From: Tannerellaceae bacterium
Lineage (GTDB): Bacteria; Bacteroidota; Bacteroidia; Bacteroidales; Tannerellaceae
Direction of reading: 5' to 3'
NCBI GenBank assembly: GCA_031255855.1
Contig: JAIRRS010000112.1
Coordinates: 1 to 64,000 of the forward strand
DNA length: 64,000 bases
Below are positions 1 through 7,386 of this stretch, piece by piece. Position numbers and translations under genes: made by a program. The notes under the pieces were generated by a model that saw only the letters and a list, made by a program, of their open reading frames with translations, did no database searches and had not been told where the DNA came from. Position 1 is the first letter of the stretch. Each line of letters begins with the position of its first letter.

Positions 1-2
1 TG

Positions 3-32
3 CAAAGGTAGGGTTTTATTTTTAATCTCAAA
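3..32 (-). promoter_or_regulatory. Leftward Bacteroidota-type promoter for a gene left of the window
   Basis: Read on the minus strand, a TACCTTTG -7 box (3-10) is preceded by TTTG (29-32) with an 18-bp spacer, which fits the Bacteroidota TTTG/TAnnTTTG promoter. Transcription would start at the left edge and serve a minus-strand gene outside the window. The call rests on motif match alone. Confidence 0.45.
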
Positions 33-144
33 ATATTTCTTTCATTTTTTGTAGGGCAAACGCATTTAAAAAAATATAGAGGTCAGAGAAAAAAGTTCAC
101 AATAGAGCATAATCCTCCCTGTGGGGGCTTACAGGGGGTGTTCT

Positions 145-235
145 TCATCATCTGGATGAATGGGGGAAAACATCCAGATGATATTGGGAGATCATCCCAA
201 TGAAACCGGGAAAACATCCAGATGAATTTTCCAAG
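145..235. repeat. Dispersed intergenic repeat, copy A
   Basis: The short words CATCCAGATGA (171-181 and 215-225) and ATCATCCCAATGA (191-203) occur with an inverted copy, CATCTGGATG (149-158). The inverted pair 149-158/171-180 can form a 10-bp stem, and ATTGGGA/TCCCAAT near 182-201 a 7-bp stem. The same words recur near 24209-24330 and 51109-51189, always between genes. A second shared block lies at 277-313 and reappears, rearranged, on the minus strand near 24295-24330. Confidence 0.65.
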
Positions 236-540
236 CAATACAATCTTAATGGCACAGCCGAAAAAATCAACGAAGAGCAAAGGCAGTACTCAATCAAGAG
301 TACAGAAATCAATTACTCAATTTTTAAATGCTGTTGCCCTGAAAATTTATCCTAAAAGATGAATTCATTCTAAAATATAATTATATTTACGTCGAGATCT
401 TTTTTAACGACTCAAATACAACGGAACAAGTTCCGTAGGTTGAAAGGCCAAAGGATAAATCTTTTGGCGTTAATGACGGTTTGAAAGCCGTGGTTTTCTT
501 TTCCCTAACGAGAAAATTCATCCGACAACTTGAAAGATAA

Positions 541-756
541 GCAATTTTAAGAAATACTATTATTAATAAAATACCTAAAATTATTCATCAAATTTGGTCT
601 GGCATTGATGGACCTCTTCCTGAAAAATTCAGAATCTTAGGAAATACATGGAAACAAGATTATCCTGATTGGCAATATGAATTTTGGGACAATCAGCGTA
701 TTAATATTAATAATTCAGATTGGGATAATGGTATTATTAAAGTGCAGGATAATTGA
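541..756 (+). pseudogene. Glycosyltransferase fragment (DXD-sugar transferase N-terminus)
   Basis: The open frame reads into KIPKIIHQIWSG and then DYPDWQYEFWDN, the characteristic N-terminus of the capsule/O-antigen glycosyltransferases with a DXD sugar-binding region (Gly_transf_sug, OCH1-like). The frame begins straight after a TAA at 538-540, has no ATG or GTG before the conserved start, and stops at 754-756 before the DXD catalytic segment. Only about 65 residues of a protein normally 230-300 long remain. This is a decayed remnant, probably left by a rearranged surface-polysaccharide locus. It cannot be an active enzyme. Confidence 0.7.
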
Positions 757-816
757 AAACTGTTTTGTAAATAGATGCGTTCACTTTTTTGTCTAATCCA
801 ATAAAAAGATATCGTC

Positions 817-1413
817 ATGAAAAAAAAATGTATTTGTCTCATAGTGAGTATTTTTTCTTTTTTGACAGTATATAGTCAAGAAAATTTTTCTAAATTTTAT
901 TTCTCAGGATACAGAGTCGTAGTAATACCTGAAGAAACATTTCAGATCAAAATAATAAATAATTTTGATGCTATTCAGGAAGTAACCCAGGATGGCGTGT
1001 TGAGATATGCAGTTAAAGATCAAAACGGTCGAGTGCCTAAAGATACACTATATTTATATACCAACGAGATTAAATATATGCAGTTACACAATTCGGAATT
1101 GGTAATGAATACCCCTTTGCAAGGGGATTCATTGACTGTCGGAGTAACATCGGCTTTTGGAAAATTAAATGTGGATACTAAATTTTTAAAAATAAATGCT
1201 GTTGCAGGAAGTCGGTTCTCAGTGAAAGGGATGACTCTTTTCTTAAATTGTTCGGTTGGCGCCGGAAGTCATGTTAATGCACGAGAACTTGAAGCTAAGC
1301 AATCAGAATTAAATGTTATGGGATATAGTTCGTTAACAATAAACTCAGAAGAAATCATAAAGGAAGATATCAATGAAAATAGTCACTTTCGGAATGTATA
1401 TGTAGACAAGTGA
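817..1413 (+). CDS. Exported GIN-domain (DUF2807-like) protein
   Basis: The 198-residue protein has a typical signal peptide (MKKK, a hydrophobic stretch, cleavage near residue 20 at VYSQ). The rest is repetitive beta-strand sequence with alternating hydrophobic residues and repeated L.I/V..S patterns, like the head GIN domain (DUF2807, a right-handed beta-helix-like fold common in Bacteroidota exported proteins). Members are believed to be surface or periplasmic proteins of unknown function. It stands alone: a pseudogene lies before it and oxyR, which has its own start at 1561, after it. The family call is from pattern only. Confidence 0.6.
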   Translation: MKKKCICLIVSIFSFLTVYSQENFSKFYFSGYRVVVIPEETFQIKIINNFDAIQEVTQDGVLRYAVKDQNGRVPKDTLYLYTNEIKYMQLHNSELVMNTPLQGDSLTVGVTSAFGKLNVDTKFLKINAVAGSRFSVKGMTLFLNCSVGAGSHVNARELEAKQSELNVMGYSSLTINSEEIIKEDINENSHFRNVYVDK

Positions 1414-1560
1414 TTCATGTGGGTAACCCTTATTTCCACGCGTAGCGGGAGATACGCCTCGTTGCTTCTTACCATCTATTACAATTTGTTTTTTCGTGTT
1501 TTTGTTCAGTTTTACAATATTTTTCTGCTATTTTACATTCGGAAAAAACATTTAGATGAT

Positions 1561-2487
1561 ATGACAATACAACAGTTAGAATATGTTTTGGCCGTTGATA
1601 CACACCGGCACTTTGCAAAAGCGGCTGAGCATTGTTGTGTAACACAACCTACGCTCAGCATGATGATACAGAAGTTGGAAGACGAATTGGGAATAAGGCT
1701 CTTCGATAGAAATGTACAACCGGTAAAACCCACTTCGGCCGGTTATAAGGTAATCGAGCAGGCACGGAAAGTATTATACCAGGCTTCCTTAATAAAAGAT
1801 ATCGTGAATGAAGAAGAACAATCTGTTAAAGGGACTTTTTGTTTGGCCGTTCTGCCTACGATAGCCCCTTACCTGGTGCCTCGTTTTTTTCTTCAACTTA
1901 CGGAAAAACATAAAGATTTGGATATCCATATTCTGGAAATGAAAACAATTCCTACGCTTGCAGCATTGAAGAATGGAGATGTGGACGCGGCAATTATTGC
2001 TTCCCAACCGATAGAACCCGAATTTCAGGGTGATGTTTTGTTTTACGAACAATTTTTCGGGTATGTTTCCCGTAATGAGCCTATCTTTAAGAATGAACTG
2101 ATTCGTTCGTCGGATGTGAGCGGTGAGCGGTTGTGGTTATTAGATGAAGGACATTGTTTTCGCGACCAGTTGATGCGTTTTTGCCAGATGGAACAGGTAA
2201 AACTACGTCAGGGAGCATACCGTTTAGGTAGTATGGAAACCTTTATGCGGATGGTGGAAAACGGTAATGGTATTACCTTTATTCCCGAACTGGCTGTTTA
2301 CCAATTGAATAATGAGCAAAAAGAACTGGTGCGACCGTTCGCCATTCCCAAACCTACGCGCGAAATTGTATTTGTTACAAGGAAAGACTTTGTCCGTTAC
2401 ACAATAGCCGGGATGCTGATAAAGAGTATTAAAGAATCGGTTCCCAAAGGGATGTGTACCTTACAACCTTACCAACGGGTTGTGTAG
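1561..2487 (+). CDS. oxyR: OxyR hydrogen-peroxide-sensing LysR regulator
   Basis: This 308-residue LysR-family protein starts with a winged helix-turn-helix (MTIQQLEYVLAVDTHRHFAK, then CVTQPTLSMMIQKLE). The effector domain contains GHCFRDQLMRFC. Counted from the ATG at 1561, the two cysteines are residues 199 and 208, the exact positions of the peroxide-reactive disulfide pair of Escherichia coli OxyR, so peroxide sensing is well supported. The frame is open upstream to 1417, but those 48 codons are not LysR-like and 1561 gives the standard N-terminus. No catalase, Dps or peroxidase gene adjoins it, so its targets lie elsewhere. Confidence 0.93.
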   Translation: MTIQQLEYVLAVDTHRHFAKAAEHCCVTQPTLSMMIQKLEDELGIRLFDRNVQPVKPTSAGYKVIEQARKVLYQASLIKDIVNEEEQSVKGTFCLAVLPTIAPYLVPRFFLQLTEKHKDLDIHILEMKTIPTLAALKNGDVDAAIIASQPIEPEFQGDVLFYEQFFGYVSRNEPIFKNELIRSSDVSGERLWLLDEGHCFRDQLMRFCQMEQVKLRQGAYRLGSMETFMRMVENGNGITFIPELAVYQLNNEQKELVRPFAIPKPTREIVFVTRKDFVRYTIAGMLIKSIKESVPKGMCTLQPYQRVV

Positions 2488-2524
2488 TTTTTTTTGTTAA
2501 AAACGAAAAAAATATTACTTTTTA

Positions 2525-2554
2525 TTTGCGTTTTAAAGAAAAGTATTACTTTTG
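2525..2554 (+). promoter_or_regulatory. Promoter of the aromatic amino acid operon
   Basis: TTTG (2525-2528), an 18-bp spacer and TACTTTTG (2547-2554) match the Bacteroidota promoter. The predicted transcription start near 2561 leaves about 15 nt before the leader-peptide ATG at 2576. Confidence 0.6.
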
Positions 2555-2575
2555 ACCCCGAAACAAGTCAGACGA

Positions 2576-2659
2576 ATGAATCGATTTAGCTTTACATATT
2601 ATTATTTTTACTTTTACTTTAGCAGAGTAAGGGCAGGAATCTTATATGTGAAGAGTTGA
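2576..2659 (+). CDS. Phe/Tyr leader peptide of the aromatic operon
   Basis: The 27-codon reading frame starts MNRFSFT and between residues 4 and 15 has ten aromatic residues in twelve (five Phe at 4, 6, 11, 13, 15 and five Tyr at 8, 9, 10, 12, 14). It ends with TGA at 2657-2659. It lies just downstream of a predicted promoter, just upstream of a terminator, and ahead of genes for phenylalanine and tyrosine synthesis. This is the classic layout of a ribosome-stalling attenuator leader. Its codons would report charging of both tRNA-Phe and tRNA-Tyr. The equal mix suits an operon that feeds both end products. Confidence 0.88.
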   Translation: MNRFSFTYYYFYFYFSRVRAGILYVKS

Positions 2660-2727
2660 TAAATCAAATGTGAGTTAAAATCAATAAAAATATAAAAGTC
2701 CTGCCGTAAAACGGTAGGACTTTTTTT
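2631..2727 (+). promoter_or_regulatory. Transcription attenuator (antiterminator and terminator)
   Basis: The terminator is an 11-bp stem with one G-U pair: left arm 2697-2707, loop AAA, right arm 2711-2721, then a T tract to 2727. The segment GGCAGGA at 2632-2638, inside the last codons of the leader peptide, is complementary to TCCTGCC at 2699-2705 in the left arm. The two pairings are mutually exclusive. A ribosome stalled on the Phe/Tyr codons (2585-2620) leaves 2632-2638 free to block the terminator; a ribosome that finishes the peptide covers it and lets the terminator form. The mechanism is inferred from the classical trp/phe model; the pairings are seen directly. Confidence 0.85.
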
Positions 2728-2753
2728 GTTTAGTACAAATCGAAAGAAACAGA

Positions 2754-3602
2754 ATGATGAAAAAGAAGGTTGCGATTCAAGGAATAGCCGGTTCGTATCA
2801 CGAAATGGCCGCCCGGAAGTATTATGAAGGTGAGGAAATAGACCTTGTCCCGTGCGAAACGTTTAAGGATGTCATAGCCGTAATAAAAAAAGACGCGTCT
2901 ATAGTAGGTCTAATGGCGATAGAAAATACGATAGCCGGTAGCCTGCTGCAAAACCATGAGCTTATCCGCCAGAGTAGTCTCCAAATGATTGGGGAATATA
3001 AGCTTCGGATATCACATTCGTTGGCAGCTCTCCCGGGAACATCCATCCACGAAATAAAAGAAGTTGATTCACATCCGATTGCCTTGATGCAATGCATGGA
3101 TTTCCTCAATACATTACCCAATATAAAGATTGTAGAACAAGATGATACGGCGGCAAGCGCCCGATGGATTTCCGAAAACCGGCTGATAGGTCATGCAGCA
3201 ATCTGTAGCAGGCAGGCAGCAGAAATCTACGGATTGGAGGTGTTGTCAGAAGGTATTGAAACCAATAAGCGCAACTTCACCCGTTTTCTGGCAGTGGCCG
3301 ATAAATGGTCGGCCGACGAAATCCTGCGGGGGACGGAAAAGAATAAAGCCTCCCTTGTTTTCGCTCTTCCCCATGCTGTCGGAAGCTTATCGCAAGTGTT
3401 ATCAATTTTTTCTTTTTACGGCATGAACCTTACTAAAATACAATCTCTTCCCATCATTGGCCGTGAATGGCAATACTTGTTTTATATCGATCTTACATTT
3501 ACTAATTATATGCGTTATAAACAGGTTTTAGACGCAGTTATTCCATTAACAAAAGATTTTACAATATTAGGAGAATATGCAGAAGGAAAGCAAAGCGTGT
3601 AA
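2754..3602 (+). CDS. pheA: Prephenate dehydratase
   Basis: This monofunctional 282-residue enzyme converts prephenate to phenylpyruvate, the last committed step to phenylalanine. The N-terminal dehydratase domain opens with VAIQGIAGSYHEMAA and holds the catalytic Thr-Arg-Phe at residues 176-178 (NFTRFLAV). A C-terminal ACT domain follows (about 200-275, LSQVLSIFSFYGMNLTKIQS), the usual site of phenylalanine feedback. There is no fused chorismate mutase; that activity sits in the third gene of the operon. Starts at 2754 and 2757 (ATGATG) are both possible. The gene overlaps the aminotransferase by 26 bp, which suggests translational coupling. Confidence 0.93.
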   Translation: MMKKKVAIQGIAGSYHEMAARKYYEGEEIDLVPCETFKDVIAVIKKDASIVGLMAIENTIAGSLLQNHELIRQSSLQMIGEYKLRISHSLAALPGTSIHEIKEVDSHPIALMQCMDFLNTLPNIKIVEQDDTAASARWISENRLIGHAAICSRQAAEIYGLEVLSEGIETNKRNFTRFLAVADKWSADEILRGTEKNKASLVFALPHAVGSLSQVLSIFSFYGMNLTKIQSLPIIGREWQYLFYIDLTFTNYMRYKQVLDAVIPLTKDFTILGEYAEGKQSV

Positions 3603-4764
3603 CGTTGTACCTGCTACGCGCGTAAACAGTATAAGTGAATATTATTTTTCCCGTAAACTCAAAGAAGTGGCCGAAATGAATGCCGCCGGGAAAGCAGTCA
3701 TTAATTTGGGAGTGGGAAGCCCCGACCTGCCGCCTTCACGTGAGACGATTGAGGCTTTGCGCGAACATGCGTTGAACAGCAACGAACATGGCTACCAGCC
3801 TTATATAGGGATTCCCGAACTTCGCGAAGCTTTCTCTGGTTGGTACAAAACATGGTATCAGGTAGAACTTAATCCCGACGCGGAGATACAACCCTTGATT
3901 GGTTCCAAAGAAGGGATACTTCATATTTCGTTGGCTTTCCTTAATCCGGGGGATGCCGTGTTGGTTCCCAATCCCGGATATCCAACGTATACATCTGTCA
4001 GCAATCTTGTTGGGGCACGGATACTTACCTATGATTTAACGGAAGAATTAGACTGGTATCCCGACTTTGATATGTTGGAAGAAAAAGATTTATCGGGTGT
4101 AAAACTAATGTGGGTAAACTATCCGAATATGCCTACCGGAGCGAATGCCAGTATGGAACTCTATGAAAAACTAGTTGATTTCGGACGCAGGCATGGCATC
4201 GTTATTGTAAACGATAATCCATATAGTTTTATCCTGAACGACAAACCATTGAGTATATTAAGCGTTCCCGGGGCAAAAGATATTTGCATAGAACTCAATT
4301 CGATGAGTAAATCGCAGAATATGCCCGGCTGGCGTATGGCCATGTTGGCATCAAACAAGCAGTTTGTCCAATGGGTATTAAAGGTAAAAAGTAACATTGA
4401 TTCCGGACAATTCAAGCCTATGCAATACGCGGCAGTGGAAGCGCTTAAAGCGCCTAAGGAATGGTATGATGGAATGAATCGCGTTTACCGGAGTAGGAGA
4501 GGGCTGGCCGGAGAAATCATGCGTGCGTCAGGTTGTACGTACGACGAAAACCAGGTAGGCATGTTCTTGTGGGGGAAAATCCCTTCAGACAGGAATAGTG
4601 GCGAAGAGCTGGCCGATGAAATATTATATCAAGCAAACGTATTCGTCACCCCCGGTTTTATATTTGGCAGCCGGGGCGACAGGTTTATCCGTATTTCATT
4701 GTGTTGTCATGAAACAGCGTTGGAAGAAGCTTTGCAGAGAATCAAAAATGTATTAAATAAATAA
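3577..4764 (+). CDS. PLP-dependent class I aminotransferase (aromatic/prephenate type)
   Basis: This 395-residue fold-type I aminotransferase has the PLP-binding lysine at residue 245 in SMSKSQNMPGWRM, the substrate-carboxylate Arg within SRGDRFIRISL near the C-terminus, and the glycine-rich NLGVGSPDLPPS near the start. By sequence it belongs to the aspartate/LL-diaminopimelate/aromatic group. Its overlap with pheA and position before DAHP synthase imply that it transaminates phenylpyruvate, hydroxyphenylpyruvate or prephenate. The exact substrate cannot be read from the sequence. Confidence 0.85.
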   Translation: MQKESKACNVVPATRVNSISEYYFSRKLKEVAEMNAAGKAVINLGVGSPDLPPSRETIEALREHALNSNEHGYQPYIGIPELREAFSGWYKTWYQVELNPDAEIQPLIGSKEGILHISLAFLNPGDAVLVPNPGYPTYTSVSNLVGARILTYDLTEELDWYPDFDMLEEKDLSGVKLMWVNYPNMPTGANASMELYEKLVDFGRRHGIVIVNDNPYSFILNDKPLSILSVPGAKDICIELNSMSKSQNMPGWRMAMLASNKQFVQWVLKVKSNIDSGQFKPMQYAAVEALKAPKEWYDGMNRVYRSRRGLAGEIMRASGCTYDENQVGMFLWGKIPSDRNSGEELADEILYQANVFVTPGFIFGSRGDRFIRISLCCHETALEEALQRIKNVLNK

Positions 4765-4786
4765 TCGGAAAAATAATTAGTCAGGT

Positions 4787-5854
4787 ATGGAACTGGAATT
4801 AAAATCAATTGTATTGCCCGGGGTCGACCCTAAACGTCCCATTGTTATAACCGGGCCATGTAGTGCGGAATCGGAAGAACAGGTAATGAAAACTGCGCGG
4901 AATATAGCAAATAAAGATATTAAAATATTCAGGGCAGGTATTTGGAAACCTCGTACGAAACCCGGCGGTTTCGAAGGGGTAGGGGCTATTGGCCTTAAAT
5001 GGCTGAAACGTGTAAAAGAAGAAACCGGTATGTATGTGGCAACAGAAGTGGCAACGCGCGACCATGTGTTTGAAGCTTTGAAAGCCGGGATTGATATCCT
5101 TTGGATTGGGGCGCGTACAACGGTAAACCCTTTCGCTGTCCAGGAAATTGCCGATGCTTTGAAAGGGGTAGACATTCCTGTATTGATAAAGAATCCGGTA
5201 AATCCCGACCTCGAACTGTGGATTGGCGCCATCGAACGGATTTATGGAGCAGGCATCCAACGTATCGGGGCGATTCACCGCGGGTTTAGCTCATACGACA
5301 AGAAAATATACCGGAACCTTCCCCTTTGGCATATCCCCATTGAGTTGCGCAGGCGGTTGCCCCAGCTTCCTATTTTCTGCGATCCCAGCCATATCGGGGG
5401 AAAAAGGGAACTAATCGCTCCCCTTTCACAGCAAGCCATGGATTTAAGTTTCAATGGCTTAATTATCGAATCGCATTGCAATCCTGACGCGGCCTTGAGT
5501 GATGCCAGTCAACAAATCACTCCGGATGTACTCGACTATGTTTTGAACCTGCTGGTTATCCGCGACGAAACCCAGACCACTGAAAATCTGTCGGAACTCC
5601 GCCGCCAGATAGACAGTATAGACGAACAATTGCTTGAACTTTTGGCCAAGCGTATGCGCATATCATGCGAAATAGGGGTGTACAAAAAAGAACATAATAT
5701 GCCTATCCTGCAATCTCCCCGGTATAATGAAATACTCGAAAACCGTTCAAATATGGGGGAATCCATGGATTTGAATCCTGAGTTTGTAAAAGAAATTCTA
5801 AAAGAAATCCACGAAGAATCTGTTCGCCAGCAGATGGAGATAATGACAAATTAA
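4787..5854 (+). CDS. Fused DAHP synthase and chorismate mutase
   Basis: The 355-residue protein joins the first enzyme of the shikimate pathway to the branch-point enzyme. Residues 1-255 are a type I-beta (KDO8P-like) 3-deoxy-7-phosphoheptulonate synthase, with TGPCSAESEEQ, IWKPRTKPGGFEG and CDPSHIGGKRE. Residues about 265-350 are an AroQ-type chorismate mutase, beginning LRRQIDSIDEQLLELLAKRM. Fusion lets prephenate-pathway ligands control DAHP synthesis, as reported for DAHP synthase-AroQ fusions in other bacteria. It follows the aminotransferase by 22 bp and supplies prephenate for the flanking pheA and tyrA. Confidence 0.93.
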   Translation: MELELKSIVLPGVDPKRPIVITGPCSAESEEQVMKTARNIANKDIKIFRAGIWKPRTKPGGFEGVGAIGLKWLKRVKEETGMYVATEVATRDHVFEALKAGIDILWIGARTTVNPFAVQEIADALKGVDIPVLIKNPVNPDLELWIGAIERIYGAGIQRIGAIHRGFSSYDKKIYRNLPLWHIPIELRRRLPQLPIFCDPSHIGGKRELIAPLSQQAMDLSFNGLIIESHCNPDAALSDASQQITPDVLDYVLNLLVIRDETQTTENLSELRRQIDSIDEQLLELLAKRMRISCEIGVYKKEHNMPILQSPRYNEILENRSNMGESMDLNPEFVKEILKEIHEESVRQQMEIMTN

Positions 5855-5866
5855 TGTTGTACACAG

Positions 5867-5891
5867 AACGAAACGTGCTACGCGTTTCGTT
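5867..5891 (+). other. Hairpin between the DAHP synthase fusion and tyrA
   Basis: AACGAAACG (5867-5875) and CGTTTCGTT (5883-5891) form a perfect 9-bp stem with a 7-nt loop, followed by only four T. It may be a weak terminator or a processing/stability element that tunes tyrA relative to the upstream genes. Confidence 0.45.
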
Positions 5892-5908
5892 TTCAAAAAA
5901 ATATAGAA

Positions 5909-6682
5909 ATGAAAATACTGATATTAGGCGCAGGAAAGATGGGATCTTTCTTTACCGATTTGTTGAGTTTTGACCACGAAGTGGCTGTTTTGGAAAGTAA
6001 TCCGCAACGGGTGCGGTTTATTTATAACGCGCTACGAATGAAAAGTCCCGAAGAAATCGATGATTTTGCCCCGGAATTGGTGATTAATTGCGTTACATTA
6101 AACTATACGATAGAAGCATTTAACGTTGTTTTGCCCCACTTGAAATCCTATTGTATTATCTCGGATATAGCGTCTGTCAAGACGAATTTGTATGAGTTTT
6201 ACCAAACGTGTGGCTTCCCGTATGTGTCGACACACCCCATGTTTGGCCCCACATTTGCTAACTTGGGAAACCTTGAAAAAGAGAATACGATCATCATTTC
6301 GGAAAGCAGCCATTTGGGTAAGGTGTTCTTTAAGGATTTGTATGCCCGGTTAAAGTTGAACATTTTTGAATACTCGTTTGAAGAACACGATCGCGTTGTT
6401 GCTTACTCACTTGGAATACCTTTTGCATCTACTTTGGTATTTGCCGCCACAATGAAACACCAAGATGCTCCGGGAACCACCTTTAAAAAGCACATGAAAA
6501 TTGCGCGTGGCCTAATGTCGGAAGACGATTATTTATTGACTGAAATATTATTTAACCCTCGTACTCCCAAACAGATAGATAGGATACAAGAGGAACTGGC
6601 CAAGCTACAAAGTATCATTGAAAAGAAAGATACCGATGCCATGAAAGACTATTTATCAGAGATTCGAAAGAAAATAGAATAG
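5909..6682 (+). CDS. tyrA: Prephenate dehydrogenase
   Basis: This 257-residue NAD(P)-dependent enzyme converts prephenate to 4-hydroxyphenylpyruvate for tyrosine synthesis. The Rossmann motif GAGKMG is at residues 7-12, and the conserved prephenate-binding segment THPMFGPT lies near 110. It is shorter than many relatives and has no C-terminal ACT domain, so feedback may act elsewhere, such as on the DAHP synthase-mutase fusion or the attenuator. It is the last gene of the operon. No rightward terminator with a T tract follows it. Confidence 0.88.
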   Translation: MKILILGAGKMGSFFTDLLSFDHEVAVLESNPQRVRFIYNALRMKSPEEIDDFAPELVINCVTLNYTIEAFNVVLPHLKSYCIISDIASVKTNLYEFYQTCGFPYVSTHPMFGPTFANLGNLEKENTIIISESSHLGKVFFKDLYARLKLNIFEYSFEEHDRVVAYSLGIPFASTLVFAATMKHQDAPGTTFKKHMKIARGLMSEDDYLLTEILFNPRTPKQIDRIQEELAKLQSIIEKKDTDAMKDYLSEIRKKIE

Positions 6683-6794
6683 CCATATTCAAACCAAAAT
6701 TGCTGTTTGAAAAAACAATGACAAATCCCGGAAAGCCAAATAGACATTGGAATATCTGGGATTTTGTTATATCAAACAATCATACACTCTATAT

Positions 6795-6849
6795 AAAAAA
6801 AATTAAAAAAAACGTTCCGGAAGTTCTTCGCGTGAAGAACTTCCGGAAC
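6795..6849 (-). terminator. Strong leftward intrinsic terminator
   Basis: A perfect 16-bp stem (6814-6829 with 6834-6849, loop GCGT) is followed on the minus strand by eight T, two A and a further T tract. On the plus strand it has no T tract, so it terminates leftward transcription. No minus-strand protein gene lies within reach, which is why a small RNA is suspected. Confidence 0.75.
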
Positions 6850-6979
6850 AAACAAGCGTATACAGATTTTCATTTGAATAAAATTCAAAACAAAATCATA
6901 AATTTTCTAAAAAGGAAAACTTGTTAGTTGAGATGTTCATCGATTCTTTTCCGAATTAGAAAATAAAGACAGCCCTAAT
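6795..6979 (-). ncRNA. Candidate small RNA ending at the leftward terminator
   Basis: On the minus strand, TTTG (7011-7014), an 18-bp spacer and TAAGTTTG (6985-6992) resemble a Bacteroidota promoter. It would start a transcript near 6979 that ends at the 6814-6849 hairpin, about 180 nt long. The only reading frame seen in it is 14 codons (MNISTNKFSF..., start near 6937). The RNA is AT-rich and does not have the long rod of 6S RNA. Proposed from promoter plus terminator only. Confidence 0.3.
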
Positions 6980-7386
6980 ACTTGCAAACTTATTAATTTA
7001 TTTCATATGTCAAATAATTTTCTTTTCAATTTCATTGCACATCTACGTTGCTTAACTTTATTTTTACAATTCAGTTGTAAAAAAGACATTATATAAATAA
7101 AATTTAACAATTATAGACGAAGGAATGGATTTATTGCTTTTTCCCCGGAATAATAATTATCCATTCCAACGGAAGAATATCTTAATAAATTTAAAATGAC
7201 ATTTTCATATTTTAAGAAGTTACTTTGAATTTTTCAAAAAGTCAACGAAAGTAAGGCAGGAATCGTCGTCCGAAATTCATCCAAACGAAAATAGGAAAAC
7301 ATCTGGGTGATTTCCAAGAACCCCGGTTTTTTGTGTTATATTTGCATGTTATTTTTAAAAGATGAAAATAAATACGATATAATATT

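Larger units (their letters stand above)
1..540. other. Intergenic region with repeats and no intact gene
   Basis: No convincing gene lies here. It holds the leftward promoter, one copy of a dispersed repeat (about 145-235 plus a second block at 277-313), and a small perfect hairpin at 421-436 (ACGGAAC, AA, GTTCCGT). From 439 to 540 one frame is open for 33 codons (it includes KSFGVNDGLKAVVFF) but lacks a start codon and is preceded by TAG, so it may be gene debris. It ends directly before the glycosyltransferase fragment, in the same frame. Confidence 0.5.
6683..7386. other. 704-bp non-coding region
   Basis: No convincing protein gene is present. A 75-codon frame at 6700-6927 is low-complexity and runs straight through a 16-bp perfect hairpin, so it is rejected. 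The stretch holds a leftward terminator (6795-6849), a leftward promoter-like signal (6985-7014), a 9-bp inverted repeat (7122-7130 with 7159-7167), a diverged dispersed-repeat copy at about 7268-7312 and the ffh -7 box (TATATTTG, 7337-7344). Confidence 0.5.

Noticed and set aside
145..235. CRISPR array in the repeat region
   Set aside because: The repeated words are 11-13 bp, irregularly spaced and partly inverted; no array of equal repeats and spacers and no cas genes.
83..280. 65-codon minus-strand frame
   Set aside because: Overlaps the repeat words and has no protein-like pattern; explained by the repeat and hairpins.
6700..6927. 75-codon open frame after tyrA
   Set aside because: Low-complexity, Lys/Asn-rich translation that runs through a perfect 16-bp hairpin; no family resemblance.
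6795..6979. 6S RNA
   Set aside because: The candidate transcript does not fold into the long rod with a central bubble typical of 6S RNA.
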